Positions 31,737-39,611 are shown, counted from the stretch's first letter. The stretch is 64,000 nt of DNA from Actinomadura physcomitrii (GCF_008923205.2 NZ_WBMS02000042.1:1-64000), one strand, 5' to 3'. A program made the numbers and translations. The notes: a model not told the origin generated them from the sequence alone.

Positions 31737-31751
31737 GAGAATGACATTCTC
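31737..31751. promoter_or_regulatory. 15-bp palindrome upstream of the aldehyde dehydrogenase gene
   Basis: GAGAATGACATTCTC is perfectly symmetric about its central A (7-1-7). It lies in an AT-rich island with a further CATT...AATG dyad just downstream, about 70 bases before the start at 31818. The 7-1-7 form recalls Fur-family boxes, but other repressors use similar dyads. Confidence 0.5.
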
Positions 31752-31817
31752 ATTTTGAAGAATGAAGTATGTCGACGAGTTGATCGGGCTCCATGGCGTG
31801 AGGGAAGTGAGGCACGG

Positions 31818-33272
31818 ATGACTGTGCGATCGGTACTGGACGACATAAGCAAGCGTCCCGGTTCCGGGGAGGTGATCCCGGTCATCGACCCCGTGACCGA
31901 AGAGCAGATCACCGAGTTCACCGACGGCGGAGCCGAAGCCGTGGACGAGGCGGTCGCGCGGGCCCGGGCGTCCTTCGAGTCGGGCGTCTGGTCCGGCATG
32001 CCGGACCGCGAGCGAGCCAAGATCATGTGGCGTATCGCTGACCTCATCGAGGAGAACGCCGACGAGCTGAACCGGCTCGACTCGCTCAACACCGGAATGC
32101 CGCTGATCGCGGCGGAGATGATCCTGCCCACCTGCGCCGAGATGTTCCGCTACTACGCGGGATGGTGCACCAAGACCGAGGGCAGCGCGTTCGACGTCCA
32201 GATGACCGCCGGGATCACCGGCGCGCAGGCCGACCTGCACGCCTACACACTCAAGGAGCCCTATGGCGTGGTGGGGCTGATCTTCCCCTGGAACGGCCCG
32301 ATCTTCAACGCGTGCGCCAAGCTCGCCCCGGCCCTCGCCGCCGGTTGCAGCAGCGTCGTCAAGCCGGCTGAGGAGACACCGCTGTCGGCGCTCGTCCTGG
32401 AGAGGATCCTCGCGGAAGCGGGCGTCCCCGAAGGCGTGGTGAACCTCGTGCTCGGATACGGGCACACCGCAGGCGCGGCACTGAGCGCGCACCCTGGCGT
32501 GGACAAGATCGCCTTCACCGGCTCGACCGAGGTCGGCAAGCAGATCGTGCAGGCGGCCTCGGGCAACTTGAAGAAGGTCATGCTGGAGCTGGGCGGCAAG
32601 TCGCCCGTGCTCATCTACGACGACGCCGACATGGACACGGCGATCTTCTCCGCGGCGATGGGCATCTTCGTCCACTCCGGCCAGGGGTGCGTCTGCGGAT
32701 CCCGCATCTTCGTCCAGCGCAGCTCCTACGACCAGGTCGTCGAGGGCCTCGCGGGAATCGCCAACTCCCTGCAGCTCGGCGGCCCCAAAGAAGACGGAGC
32801 CGTCATCGGCCCGCTGATCAGCGCCAAGCAGCTCACCCGCGTCATGGGCTTCGTCGACGAGGGTAAGCGCGACGGCGTCGAGGTCATCACCGGCGGGCAC
32901 CGGCTGGACCGGCGCGGATACTTCGTGCACCCCACCGTGCTCACCAACGTCGACCGCGGGATGCGGCTCTACCAGCAGGAGATCTTCGGGCCGGTGGTCA
33001 CGGTCCTGCCGTTCGACGACGATGACGAAGCCGTCGCGCTGGCCAACGACACCAGCTACGGGCTGGCGGGCAGCGTGTACACCCAGAACATCAGCCGTGC
33101 TCACCGTCTTGCGAAGCGTCTTCAGGCGGGAACCGTCACGCTGAACTGCCAGCTGGTCTACGACCATGCTCTTCCGTTCGGCGGCTACAAGCAGTCCGGC
33201 TGGGGTCACGAGTTCGGCCGCGAAGGCATCGAGTCGTACATGCAGACCAAGACGGTCTACACCCAGCTGTAA
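31818..33272 (+). CDS. NAD(P)-dependent aldehyde dehydrogenase
   Basis: A 484-residue enzyme of the ALDH superfamily. Motifs: GVVGLIFPWNGPIFNACAKL (cofactor fold entry), KPAEETPLSALVLERI, FTGSTEVGKQIVQAASGN, the general base Glu in LELGGKSPV, catalytic Cys in HSGQGCVCGSRIFV, and EIFGPVVTVLPFDDDDEA with the C-terminal FGGYKQSGWGHEFGREGIES. Substrate is not predictable; relatives act on aromatic, betaine or aliphatic aldehydes. I start at ATG 31818, with a GTGAGG site just upstream. An AT-rich leader with a palindromic operator suggests it is regulated alone. Confidence 0.85.
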   Translation: MTVRSVLDDISKRPGSGEVIPVIDPVTEEQITEFTDGGAEAVDEAVARARASFESGVWSGMPDRERAKIMWRIADLIEENADELNRLDSLNTGMPLIAAEMILPTCAEMFRYYAGWCTKTEGSAFDVQMTAGITGAQADLHAYTLKEPYGVVGLIFPWNGPIFNACAKLAPALAAGCSSVVKPAEETPLSALVLERILAEAGVPEGVVNLVLGYGHTAGAALSAHPGVDKIAFTGSTEVGKQIVQAASGNLKKVMLELGGKSPVLIYDDADMDTAIFSAAMGIFVHSGQGCVCGSRIFVQRSSYDQVVEGLAGIANSLQLGGPKEDGAVIGPLISAKQLTRVMGFVDEGKRDGVEVITGGHRLDRRGYFVHPTVLTNVDRGMRLYQQEIFGPVVTVLPFDDDDEAVALANDTSYGLAGSVYTQNISRAHRLAKRLQAGTVTLNCQLVYDHALPFGGYKQSGWGHEFGREGIESYMQTKTVYTQL

Positions 33273-33287
33273 GGGTGCGACCTCGCC

Positions 33288-33881
33288 TCAGTGACTCCAA
33301 CGGGGCGCCGTCCTGTCCGTGCGGGCGCCGTCATCGGCAACCGGGCGGCGAGGCTGGGCCGGTGGCTCCCCGGGAACTCGCCCGAGGAGCCACAAGGCAT
33401 CAGACGGCGCGGATCGAGTCGGGTTTCGAACGGTTGCGGATCTTGTCGAAGGCGTCCAGGTGCCGCAGCAGGCGTCGCCGTCCGCCGAGTCGGCAGCGCT
33501 CTTGCCGAGGGTGTCGGCGTCGGCCTTGACCGTGTAGACCTCCCACGGTTCGCCGCCGGGGCCGTGGACCCAGACCTTGTCCTGCAGCGCGTAGCAGCAC
33601 GAGGTGTCGTTCTCTTCCAGGGTCACGAGGCCGGCGTCCGTCAGACGCTTCGTCGCGTCGGTGACGAGCCCGGAGCCCTCGACCTCGACGCCGAGGTGGT
33701 CCATGCGGGTCGGCTCGTCGGCCTCGCCCTCGATCAGGACGAGCTTGAGCGGCGGCTCGGTGATGGCGAAGTTGGCGTAGCCCGGCCGGAGCTTGGCCGG
33801 CTCGGTGCCGAACAGCTTGGAGTAGAAGGCGATCGAGCCTTCCAGGTCGGACACGCGCAGAGCGAGCTGGACGCGGGACAT
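33288..33881 (-). CDS. ArsI/CadI-type VOC metalloenzyme with unusual C-terminal extension
   Basis: A 197-residue protein. Residues 1 to 125 form one vicinal oxygen chelate domain: VQLALRVSDLEGSIAFYSKL, FGTEPAKLRPGYANFAITEP, MDHLGVEVEG, and NDTSCCYALQDKVWVHGPGG with a Cys-Cys pair; EPWEVYTV gives the last metal ligand. Family members are cadmium-induced proteins and C-As lyases that demethylate organoarsenicals. After a second Cys pair (DGDACCG) the family normally ends soon; here about 60 Arg/Pro/Ser-rich residues follow, perhaps from a late frameshift. It is divergent from arsR. Start ATG 33881 with GAGGAGG. Confidence 0.8.
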   Translation of the reverse strand: MSRVQLALRVSDLEGSIAFYSKLFGTEPAKLRPGYANFAITEPPLKLVLIEGEADEPTRMDHLGVEVEGSGLVTDATKRLTDAGLVTLEENDTSCCYALQDKVWVHGPGGEPWEVYTVKADADTLGKSAADSADGDACCGTWTPSTRSATVRNPTRSAPSDALWLLGRVPGEPPAQPRRPVADDGARTDRTAPRWSH

Positions 33882-33961
33882 GCGGTTCCTCCTCGGGTCG
33901 TGGGCGGTGCCGGCTCCGGGTCGCTGTTTAGATGCCTGTCTAAGCAGCCCGTGGCCCGAGT

Positions 33962-33990
33962 TTGCATCCGTGCATAGATGGATGTCAAAT
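33962..33990 (+). promoter_or_regulatory. arsR promoter with overlapping dyad
   Basis: TTGCAT (33962) and TCAAAT (33985) are 17 bases apart, placing the transcript start at or next to the ATG at 33998. CATCC and GGATG (33966 to 33983) form a dyad in the spacer. On the other strand TTGACA overlaps the same site and could serve the divergent CadI gene. ArsR protein probably binds here. Confidence 0.5.
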
Positions 33991-33997
33991 TAGAGGC

Positions 33998-34375
33998 ATG
34001 TCTAACCAGCGGCTGCCGATCGTGAACTCCGCCGACGCCGAGGGAGCGTGCTGCACGCCCCTGGTCTGCGAGCCGTTGAGCGAGACCGAGGCGGCCGAGC
34101 TGGCGCCGCTGTTCAAGGCCCTCGCCGACCCTGTCCGGTTGCGTCTGCTGTCGCTGATCGCCTGCCACGAGGGCGGCGAGGCGTGCGTATGCGACCTGAC
34201 CGCCGCGTTCGACCTCACGGCGCCGACCATCAGCCATCACCTGAAGGTGCTCAAGCAGGCCGGGTTGATCGACTCCGAGCGGCGCGGGACCTGGGTCTAC
34301 TACTGGCTCAACCCCGGCGTCCTTGAGCGGCTGTCGGCGATCCTGGGGCCGCGCGTCACCGCGGCCGTTTCGTGA
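33998..34375 (+). CDS. arsR: ArsR-family arsenic-responsive repressor
   Basis: A 125-residue winged-helix metalloregulator. The DNA-binding core is LFKALADPVRLRLLSLIACH, then DLTAAFDLTAPTISHHLKVL. Metal-sensing candidates are Cys18/19 near the N-terminus (EGACCTPL) and the Cys63-x-Cys65 pair in GEACVCDL, the classic ArsR site. I chose ATG 33998 since the promoter predicts a leaderless start there. The stop overlaps the GTG of the decayed pump gene as GTGA. It should derepress the operon when arsenite or similar trivalent metalloids bind. Confidence 0.88.
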   Translation: MSNQRLPIVNSADAEGACCTPLVCEPLSETEAAELAPLFKALADPVRLRLLSLIACHEGGEACVCDLTAAFDLTAPTISHHLKVLKQAGLIDSERRGTWVYYWLNPGVLERLSAILGPRVTAAVS

Positions 34376-34526
34376 CCGGCGCCGAACCGGACATCCAGGT
34401 CGCCCACCAGGACGACGGCCGTGGGACGTCGCCCGGATCGCGCTGGCGACGCTGGCGTTCACCGCCGCCGGCAACAACTTCGAGTTGGCGCTGCGCCGCC
34501 GCCTCACCCCGCAGGAGACCCCATGA
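34372..34526 (+). pseudogene. internally deleted ACR3 arsenite efflux gene
   Basis: Between arsR and arsC lies a 155-bp stretch that keeps both ends of a gene. A GTG at 34372 overlaps the arsR stop (GTGA) and reads MTGAEPDIQVAHQDD. In a different frame, ending in an ATGA overlap with arsC, it reads ARIALATLAFTAAGNNFELA then LRRRLTPQETP. The LAFTAAGNNFELA stretch is a hallmark of a late membrane helix of ACR3 arsenite permeases. The roughly 1 kb between is missing and the frame is broken. So the pump was deleted while both translational-coupling junctions survived. Confidence 0.75.
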
Positions 34527-34942
34527 CCCAGACCGCCGATGTGCCCGAGGTGCTGTTCGTGTGCGTCCACAACGCCGGACGCTCCCAGATGGCCGCCGCC
34601 CTGCTCGACCACCACGCCGCCGGACGGGTCCGCGTCCGCTCGGCCGGGTCCGCGCCCGCCGACGAGATCAACCCCGCCGTCCGCGCGGTGATGGCCGAAC
34701 TCGGCCTGGACCTGTCCAAGGAGTTCCCCAAGCCTCTCACCGGCGAAGCCGTCCAGGCCGCCGACGTGGTCATCACCATGGGCTGCGGCGACGTCTGCCC
34801 CGTGTTCCCCGGCAAGCGCTACCTGGACTGGCAGCTTGACGACCCCGCCGGCCGGCCGATCGAGAACGTCCGGCCCATCCGTGACGAGATCGACGCCCGC
34901 GTTCGCGCCCTGCTCGCCGAACTCCTGCCCGCCGACGAGTGA
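34523..34942 (+). CDS. arsC: arsenate reductase ArsC (low-molecular-weight phosphatase fold)
   Basis: A 139-residue enzyme reducing arsenate to arsenite. The P-loop Cys14-x5-Arg20 is seen in VCVHNAGRSQMAA, and redox cysteines Cys88 and Cys92 in TMGCGDVCPVFPGKRYLDW, followed by DDPAGRPIENVRPIRDEID. In actinobacteria this class couples to mycothiol/mycoredoxin or thioredoxin. Its ATG overlaps the stop of the deleted ACR3 gene. With the pump lost, the arsenite product must leave by another route. Confidence 0.88.
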   Translation: MTQTADVPEVLFVCVHNAGRSQMAAALLDHHAAGRVRVRSAGSAPADEINPAVRAVMAELGLDLSKEFPKPLTGEAVQAADVVITMGCGDVCPVFPGKRYLDWQLDDPAGRPIENVRPIRDEIDARVRALLAELLPADE

Positions 34943-34968
34943 CCGCGCCGGTCTTCCCCAGGTCTGGT

Positions 34969-34995
34969 TCATCGTCTATCGTCGATGGACGATGA
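34969..34995. promoter_or_regulatory. dyad operator overlapping the second ArsR start codon
   Basis: TCATCGTC and GACGATGA form perfect 8-bp arms around an 11-base centre. The ATG at 34992 lies in the right arm. This fits autorepression by the ArsR-family protein encoded there. Confidence 0.55.
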
Positions 34996-35342
34996 AAGAG
35001 GGGAAAGGGCCGCTCGACCGGCCGACCGCCACCGAGTACGCGTCCTGGTTCAAGGCGCTGGCCGACCCGACGCGCGTCCAGATCGTGTCCCTGCTCGCCC
35101 GGCAGGGGCGGCCGATGAACGTCGGCGAGATCGTCGACGCCGTCCACGTCGGGCAGTCGACGGTGTCCGCACACCTGAAGGTGCTGGCCGAGGTCCGGTT
35201 CGTGCTGGTCGACCGGCACGGCACCTCCCGCTTCTACCGGATCAACACCGCGTGCGTGGAGTGCTTCCCCACTGCCGCCGACTTGGTCATGGGACGCCCC
35301 GCACCGGCCGCGGCGGCCTGCCCGCCCCAAGGAGACGCCTGA
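34992..35342 (+). CDS. second ArsR-family regulator
   Basis: A 116-residue winged-helix protein: WFKALADPTRVQIVSLLARQ, MNVGEIVDAVHVGQSTVSAH, LKVLAEVRFVLVDRHGTSRF. It lacks the CxC of the first ArsR; cysteines lie instead near the end (INTACVECFPTAADL), so the sensing site must differ. Such C-terminal Cys arrangements occur in regulators of organoarsenical or ArsN genes. The start at 34992 falls inside a dyad operator. Its stop overlaps the next start as TGATG, so the acetyltransferase is co-expressed. Confidence 0.85.
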   Translation: MKEGKGPLDRPTATEYASWFKALADPTRVQIVSLLARQGRPMNVGEIVDAVHVGQSTVSAHLKVLAEVRFVLVDRHGTSRFYRINTACVECFPTAADLVMGRPAPAAAACPPQGDA

Positions 35343-35929
35343 TGCCCGACGCCCGCCATCATCCAAGCCGCCGACCCGCGGCTGACCGGAAGAACGCCAT
35401 GCCACGCCCCCAGCGCAGGCCCCTCGGCATCGCCATCCGCGCCATGGAACGCCACGACGCCGACCAGGTACTGGCGATCTACCAGCACGGCCTGGACACC
35501 GGAAACGCCGGCTTCGAGACCACCGCCCCCACCTGGCAGGAATTCGACGCGGCCAAGCTCGATCGCCACCGATTCGTCGCGACCGACCCCGCCGCCGAGC
35601 CGAGTGGCGACGTGCTCGGCTGGATCGCAGCCGGCCACGTCTCCGACCGCTGCTGCTATGCGGGGGTGGTGGAGCACAGCATCTACATCAGCCCCCACGC
35701 CCGCGGCCAAGGCATAGGCGCGGCCCTGCTGACCGTGTTCATCGCCGCCACCGAGGCCGACGACATCTGGACCATCCAGACCGGTATCTTTCCCGAGAAC
35801 ACCCCGAGCCTCCGCCTGCACACCAAGGCCGGGTTCCGCACAGTGGGCACCCGCCGCCGACTCGGCCGCCTGCACGGCCGATGGCGCGATGTCGTGCTGC
35901 TCGAACGCCGAAGCCCGACCGTCGGGTAA
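35342..35929 (+). CDS. ArsN-type GNAT N-acetyltransferase
   Basis: A 195-residue acetyltransferase of the phosphinothricin/arsinothricin group. After a 25-residue leader, the family pattern appears: AIRAMERHDADQVLAIYQHG, NAGFETTAPTWQEFDA, GWIAAGHVSDRCCYAGVVEH, SIYISPHARGQGIGAALLTV (acetyl-CoA loop), and FPENTPSLRLHTKAGFRTVG. Arsenic context favours ArsN1, which inactivates arsinothricin; phosphinothricin is an alternative. An internal ATG at 35399 would remove the leader and could be the true start. It overlaps the second ArsR gene by one base. Confidence 0.8.
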   Translation: MPDARHHPSRRPAADRKNAMPRPQRRPLGIAIRAMERHDADQVLAIYQHGLDTGNAGFETTAPTWQEFDAAKLDRHRFVATDPAAEPSGDVLGWIAAGHVSDRCCYAGVVEHSIYISPHARGQGIGAALLTVFIAATEADDIWTIQTGIFPENTPSLRLHTKAGFRTVGTRRRLGRLHGRWRDVVLLERRSPTVG

Positions 35930-35941
35930 CCGGGGCGGGGG

Positions 35942-36148
35942 TCAGGTGACCACCTGGTAGCCGGCCTCGGCGATCGCCGCATGCACTGCCGACTCCTCGA
36001 CGTCTCCGGCGCCGACGACCGTGACGAGACCCGCGGGTACGTCGACGCGCACGTCCTGGACGCCGCGCAGCGGCAACAGCTCTTCCTTGATGGCCGAAGC
36101 GCAGTGCCCGCAGCTCATGCCGGACACCGAGATCGACAGGTCGCTCAT
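35942..36148 (-). CDS. CopZ-like heavy-metal-associated chaperone
   Basis: A 68-residue single HMA domain with the copper site GMSCGHCASAIKEEL (Cys-x2-Cys) and the closing motif IAEAGYQV. It should carry Cu(I) in the cytoplasm to the CopA ATPase encoded 1.3 kb to the right. It reads leftward, away from the copper cluster, with GGGAGG 6 bases before the ATG. The intervening region carries a copper-operator candidate. Confidence 0.9.
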   Translation of the reverse strand: MSDLSISVSGMSCGHCASAIKEELLPLRGVQDVRVDVPAGLVTVVGAGDVEESAVHAAIAEAGYQVVT

Positions 36149-36255
36149 CTGGAACCTCCCGCCGGACGCGCCGATGCGACGGCGCGTCCGCTCAACCGGT
36201 GATCGATGGTGGTACGCGGACGGCCGCTCCGCGGTTCACCGTTGCGGTCCGCAAT

Positions 36256-36272
36256 GTACTACGGTTTGTAGT
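36256..36272. promoter_or_regulatory. CopY/BlaI-like dyad between divergent copper genes
   Basis: GTACTAC and GTAGT face each other around GGTTT (ACTACGGTTTGTAGT is a perfect 5-5-5 dyad). A further half-site GTAGTAC lies at 36324 to 36330. TACTAC/GTAGTA arms recall BlaI/CopY-type operators. No such repressor is encoded in the window. Confidence 0.45.
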
Positions 36273-36352
36273 CGGTGGCTGGGGGCCCACGGAAAGCGTC
36301 GAAGCGGCCGGTGTAATGTCCGCGTAGTACCGCCGTGGTTTCGAGCGAGGTC

Positions 36353-37012
36353 ATGCGTCCTCCCGGATGGTTCCGCCTGATGCGCGCCGGGGCATTCGCC
36401 GCGGTGTGCGTCGTGGTGTCCCAGGTGGGGCATGACATGTTCGCCGAACGACCGGCGCCCTTCTGGGCGGGATGCGCCGCCCTGGCCGGTGTGGGCGGCG
36501 TCGGGTACTGCCTTGCGGACCGGCGGCGTCCGGCGTGGTGGATCCTGCTGGCCGTAGAGGTCGTCCAGTTCGCCTTGCATTCGTGGTTCAGCTTCTGCGC
36601 ATCGCCGGCATCAGAACCGTGGCCTCCGGCGGCCGGAACGCACGGTGCTGGAGCGCATATGGCCGGCATGCAGGCCGCACAGGTCGGTGACGCAGGCGTG
36701 AGCCACGGCGCCTGCATGTCCGTGGGGATGCTCGCCGCCCACGCGCTGGCCGGAGCGGTGGCCGCGGGCTGGCTGTACGCGGGGGAGCGGGCGCTGTGGC
36801 GCGCCCTCATGGTGATCGCCGATTTCCTGGTCGAACGCGCGCTCCAGGTCCTGGTCCTGCTGCTGGGGCACGTGGTGGCCCCGGTGGTCGGGCCGCTCGC
36901 CGTGGCCACCGGGAGAGGCGAGGACGAACCGCCTCCAGAGACGACCGCTTTGCGGCATGTGCTCGTCCGCCGCGGTCCTCCTTCGCCGCCGCGCGCTCTC
37001 GCCCGGGTCTGA
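36353..37012 (+). CDS. Met/His-containing membrane protein of the copper cluster, copy 1
   Basis: A 219-residue integral membrane protein with about five hydrophobic segments. A loop at about residues 85 to 115 is rich in Met and His (GTHGAGAHMAGMQAAQVGDA, VSHGACMSVGM), which suits Cu(I) or Cu(II) binding outside the membrane. It matches the protein at 40115 in layout, including the M-x-A-A-H...GWL...G-x-R-A-L-W segment and the HxxxxRRGPP tail. The ATG at 36353 has GAGG close upstream. Its role, perhaps copper uptake or sensing, is unknown. Confidence 0.65.
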   Translation: MRPPGWFRLMRAGAFAAVCVVVSQVGHDMFAERPAPFWAGCAALAGVGGVGYCLADRRRPAWWILLAVEVVQFALHSWFSFCASPASEPWPPAAGTHGAGAHMAGMQAAQVGDAGVSHGACMSVGMLAAHALAGAVAAGWLYAGERALWRALMVIADFLVERALQVLVLLLGHVVAPVVGPLAVATGRGEDEPPPETTALRHVLVRRGPPSPPRALARV

Positions 37013-37206
37013 CCCGACCGGGCTGAGCGCCTCGGCCCTCGTCGTCACATCGCCCGCCCGCCGCCGCAGAGGCGCGGGCCCGTCGCGCTGCTTCCGATCC
37101 GAACCGGATGGGTGGCGCGGTCCGTACACCTACGTGGGTCACGACCTGTGACCGGGATGGCGGCGTCACGGCGGCGACGTTCTCGCTCTTCCTTGGAGGA
37201 CTCCGT

Positions 37207-37416
37207 ATGACGTTGAAATCCGCGCCGGACGTTCGTCCGCCGCTCCAACTGGCCGGCTTCGCGGTGCTGCTCGCCGCGTTGTTCGCCGCGGCCTTCTTCA
37301 CCGGTCGGCTGGCCGGTCCCGTCGGGCCGGGGATGCACCGGGTCGCGCCCGGCGCCGCCGACTCGGCGCCGCCCGACCAGGGCTCGCACGGCATGACCGG
37401 GATGGACATGCCGTGA
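37207..37416 (+). CDS. small exported Met/His-tailed protein upstream of CopA
   Basis: A 69-residue protein with one membrane segment or uncleaved signal at about residues 14 to 33 (LAGFAVLLAALFAAAFFTGR) and an outside tail ending GSHGMTGMDMP, a probable copper-binding Met/His cluster. The ATG has GGAGG 8 bases upstream. Its stop overlaps the CopA GTG start as GTGA. Coupled expression suggests it receives or shields copper at the pump exit. Confidence 0.65.
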   Translation: MTLKSAPDVRPPLQLAGFAVLLAALFAAAFFTGRLAGPVGPGMHRVAPGAADSAPPDQGSHGMTGMDMP

Positions 37417-39611
37417 GCACCACCGATCTGACCATCGAGGGGATGACCTGCGCGGCGTGCGTGTCGCGGGTCGAGAAACGGCTCGGCCGCATCGAGGGGG
37501 TGACGGCGGCGGTCAACCTCGCGACCGGGCGGGCGCGGGTCGATCATCCGCCTTCGGTGTCGCTGGACGACCTGCTGGCCGCGATCGAGCGTGCGGGATA
37601 CACCGGCCGAGCCCAAGTGCCGCAGCGTCCGGCCGCCGGGCAGGGCGCCGAGGAGGGACCGTCAGCGGATCGGGCGGCCCGCGACCGTCTCGTCATCCTG
37701 GCTCTGCTTGCCGTTCCCGTGATCGTCCTGTCGATGGTTCCGGCGCTGCAGTTCCGCAACTGGCAGCAGCTCTGCTTCACCCTGGCGGCCCCCGTCGCGA
37801 CCTGGGGCGCGTGGCCGTTCCACGCGCGTGCCGCGGCCGGGCTGCGGCACGCCACCGCGACGATGGACACCCTGCTCAGCCTCGGGGTGCTGGCCTCGTT
37901 CGGCTGGTCGGTGTACGCCCTGTACGCCGGCGGCGCGGACATGGCCGGGATGCACATGTCCTTCGCCTGGACCGCGACTCCCGAGGACGCGACCGCCCAC
38001 CTCTACCTGGAGGCGGCGGTCGGCGTCCCGCTGTTCGTCTCGCTCGGCCGCTTCCTCGAGGCGCGCGCCCGGCGGCGGACCGGGTCCGTCCTGACCGGTT
38101 TGACGTCGCTGGCCGCCCGGGACGTCCGGCTGGAGGACGGTCGCAGGGCGCCGATCGCCGACCTCGCCGTCGGGGGGCGGTTCGTCGTGGAGCCGGGCGA
38201 GCGGATCGCCGCCGACGGCATCGTCGTCGAAGGGAGCTCCGCGGTCGACACCCACCTGCTCAACGGCGAGAGCGCCCCGGCCGAATGCGGACCCGGCGAC
38301 CGCGTGGCCGCCGGGACCACCAGCCTGAGCGGCACCCTCGTGGTCCGCGCCACCGCGGTCGGCGCCGGGACCCGCCTGGCGAGGATCACCGAACTGGTGG
38401 AGTCGGCGCAGACGGGCAAGGCCAGCGCGCAGCGCCGCGCCGACCAGATCGCCGGCGTGTTCGTCCCGATGGTGCTGGCGGTCTCGGTGACCACGTTCGG
38501 GTTCTGGTGGGGCGCGGGCGCGGACACCGGGGCCGCGCTGACCGCCGCGATCGCGGTCCTGGTCGTCGCGTGCCCGTGCGCGCTCGGGCTGGCGACGCCG
38601 CTGGCGCTGGTCGCCGCGACCGGGGCCGGAGCGCGCCGGGGCGTTCTGGTCGGCGGCCCGCAGGTGCTCGAACGTCTCGGACGCATCGACACCGTCGTGC
38701 TCGACAAGACCGGCACCCTCACCGCCGGCGCCATGCCGGTGCTCGCGGTGAGCGTGCTGCCCGGCGAGGACACGGGGGAGGTCCTGCGCTCGGCGGCGGC
38801 CGTCGAGTCGGTGTCCGAGCATCCGATCGCGAGGGCGGTGCGCCAGGCGGCCGTCCCGTACGGCACTCCGTCGCCGGCGGCCGACGCCGTGACGGAGCCG
38901 GGCCGGGGCGTGCGGGGCGAGGTCGACGGACGTGCGGTGGCGGTCGGCCGTTGCGAGGATCCCGAGACCCTCCCGGACGTGCTGCGCGACGCGGTCGGCG
39001 ACGCCGACGAACGCGGGCACACCAGCGTCGTGGTGACCGCCGACGGGCGGCCGCTCGCCGTGCTGACCGTCGGCGACGGCCTGCGCGCCGGAGCGGACGG
39101 GCTGGTCGGGCGGCTGAAACGGATGGGACTGCGAACGATCATGGCCACGGGCGACCGCCCCGCGCCCGCCCGGACCGTCGCGCGGCGGCTGGGCGTCGCC
39201 GACCTGCGCGCCGGCCTCGACCCGATCGGCAAGGCCGACCTCGTCGCGGGCCTGCAGGCCGACGGCCGGACGGTCGCGGTCGCGGGCGACGGCATCAACG
39301 ACACCGCCGCGCTCGCCCGCGCCGACCTGGGCATCGCGGTCGCCGACGGCACCGACGCCGCCATCGGCGCCGCGGACGTCACGCTCGTCCACCCCGACCT
39401 CGGCGGCATCGCCGACGCCATCGCCCTCGCCCGCCGCACCGCGCGGACGATCAGGATGAATCTGGCGTGGGCGTTCGCCTACAACGTGGTCACCGTCCCG
39501 CTCGCCGCGGTCGGCCGCCTCAATCCGATGCTCGCCGCCGCCGCGATGTCGTGCAGTTCCCTGCTCGTCGCGGTCAACAGCCTGCGGCTGCTGCGCGGGG
39601 GGCGCCGGTGA
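37413..39611 (+). CDS. copA: copper-exporting P1B-type ATPase
   Basis: A 732-residue P1B-1 ATPase that pumps Cu(I) out. One N-terminal HMA domain has GMTCAACVSRVEKRL (Cys13, Cys16). The membrane metal site CPC lies near residue 385 in VACPCALGLATP; the phosphorylated Asp near 430 in DKTGTLT; the P1B-specific His-Pro in VSEHPIAR; and the hinge GDGINDTAALARADLG near 625. The external loop before TM3 carries MAGMHMSF. It is coupled by GTGA overlaps to both neighbours, forming a compact copper efflux unit. Confidence 0.93.
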   Translation: MSTTDLTIEGMTCAACVSRVEKRLGRIEGVTAAVNLATGRARVDHPPSVSLDDLLAAIERAGYTGRAQVPQRPAAGQGAEEGPSADRAARDRLVILALLAVPVIVLSMVPALQFRNWQQLCFTLAAPVATWGAWPFHARAAAGLRHATATMDTLLSLGVLASFGWSVYALYAGGADMAGMHMSFAWTATPEDATAHLYLEAAVGVPLFVSLGRFLEARARRRTGSVLTGLTSLAARDVRLEDGRRAPIADLAVGGRFVVEPGERIAADGIVVEGSSAVDTHLLNGESAPAECGPGDRVAAGTTSLSGTLVVRATAVGAGTRLARITELVESAQTGKASAQRRADQIAGVFVPMVLAVSVTTFGFWWGAGADTGAALTAAIAVLVVACPCALGLATPLALVAATGAGARRGVLVGGPQVLERLGRIDTVVLDKTGTLTAGAMPVLAVSVLPGEDTGEVLRSAAAVESVSEHPIARAVRQAAVPYGTPSPAADAVTEPGRGVRGEVDGRAVAVGRCEDPETLPDVLRDAVGDADERGHTSVVVTADGRPLAVLTVGDGLRAGADGLVGRLKRMGLRTIMATGDRPAPARTVARRLGVADLRAGLDPIGKADLVAGLQADGRTVAVAGDGINDTAALARADLGIAVADGTDAAIGAADVTLVHPDLGGIADAIALARRTARTIRMNLAWAFAYNVVTVPLAAVGRLNPMLAAAAMSCSSLLVAVNSLRLLRGGRR

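Larger units (their letters stand above)
31113..31817. other. 705-bp region with nitrate reductase leader, gene debris and an operator
   Basis: From right to left it holds the leader of the aldehyde dehydrogenase gene with a 15-bp palindrome at 31737, about 250 bases without recognisable content, a methyltransferase N-terminal fragment at 31349 to 31450 on the complement strand, and the promoter region of the nitrate reductase. No intact gene is supported. Longer open frames here lack ribosome sites and family signatures. Confidence 0.5.
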
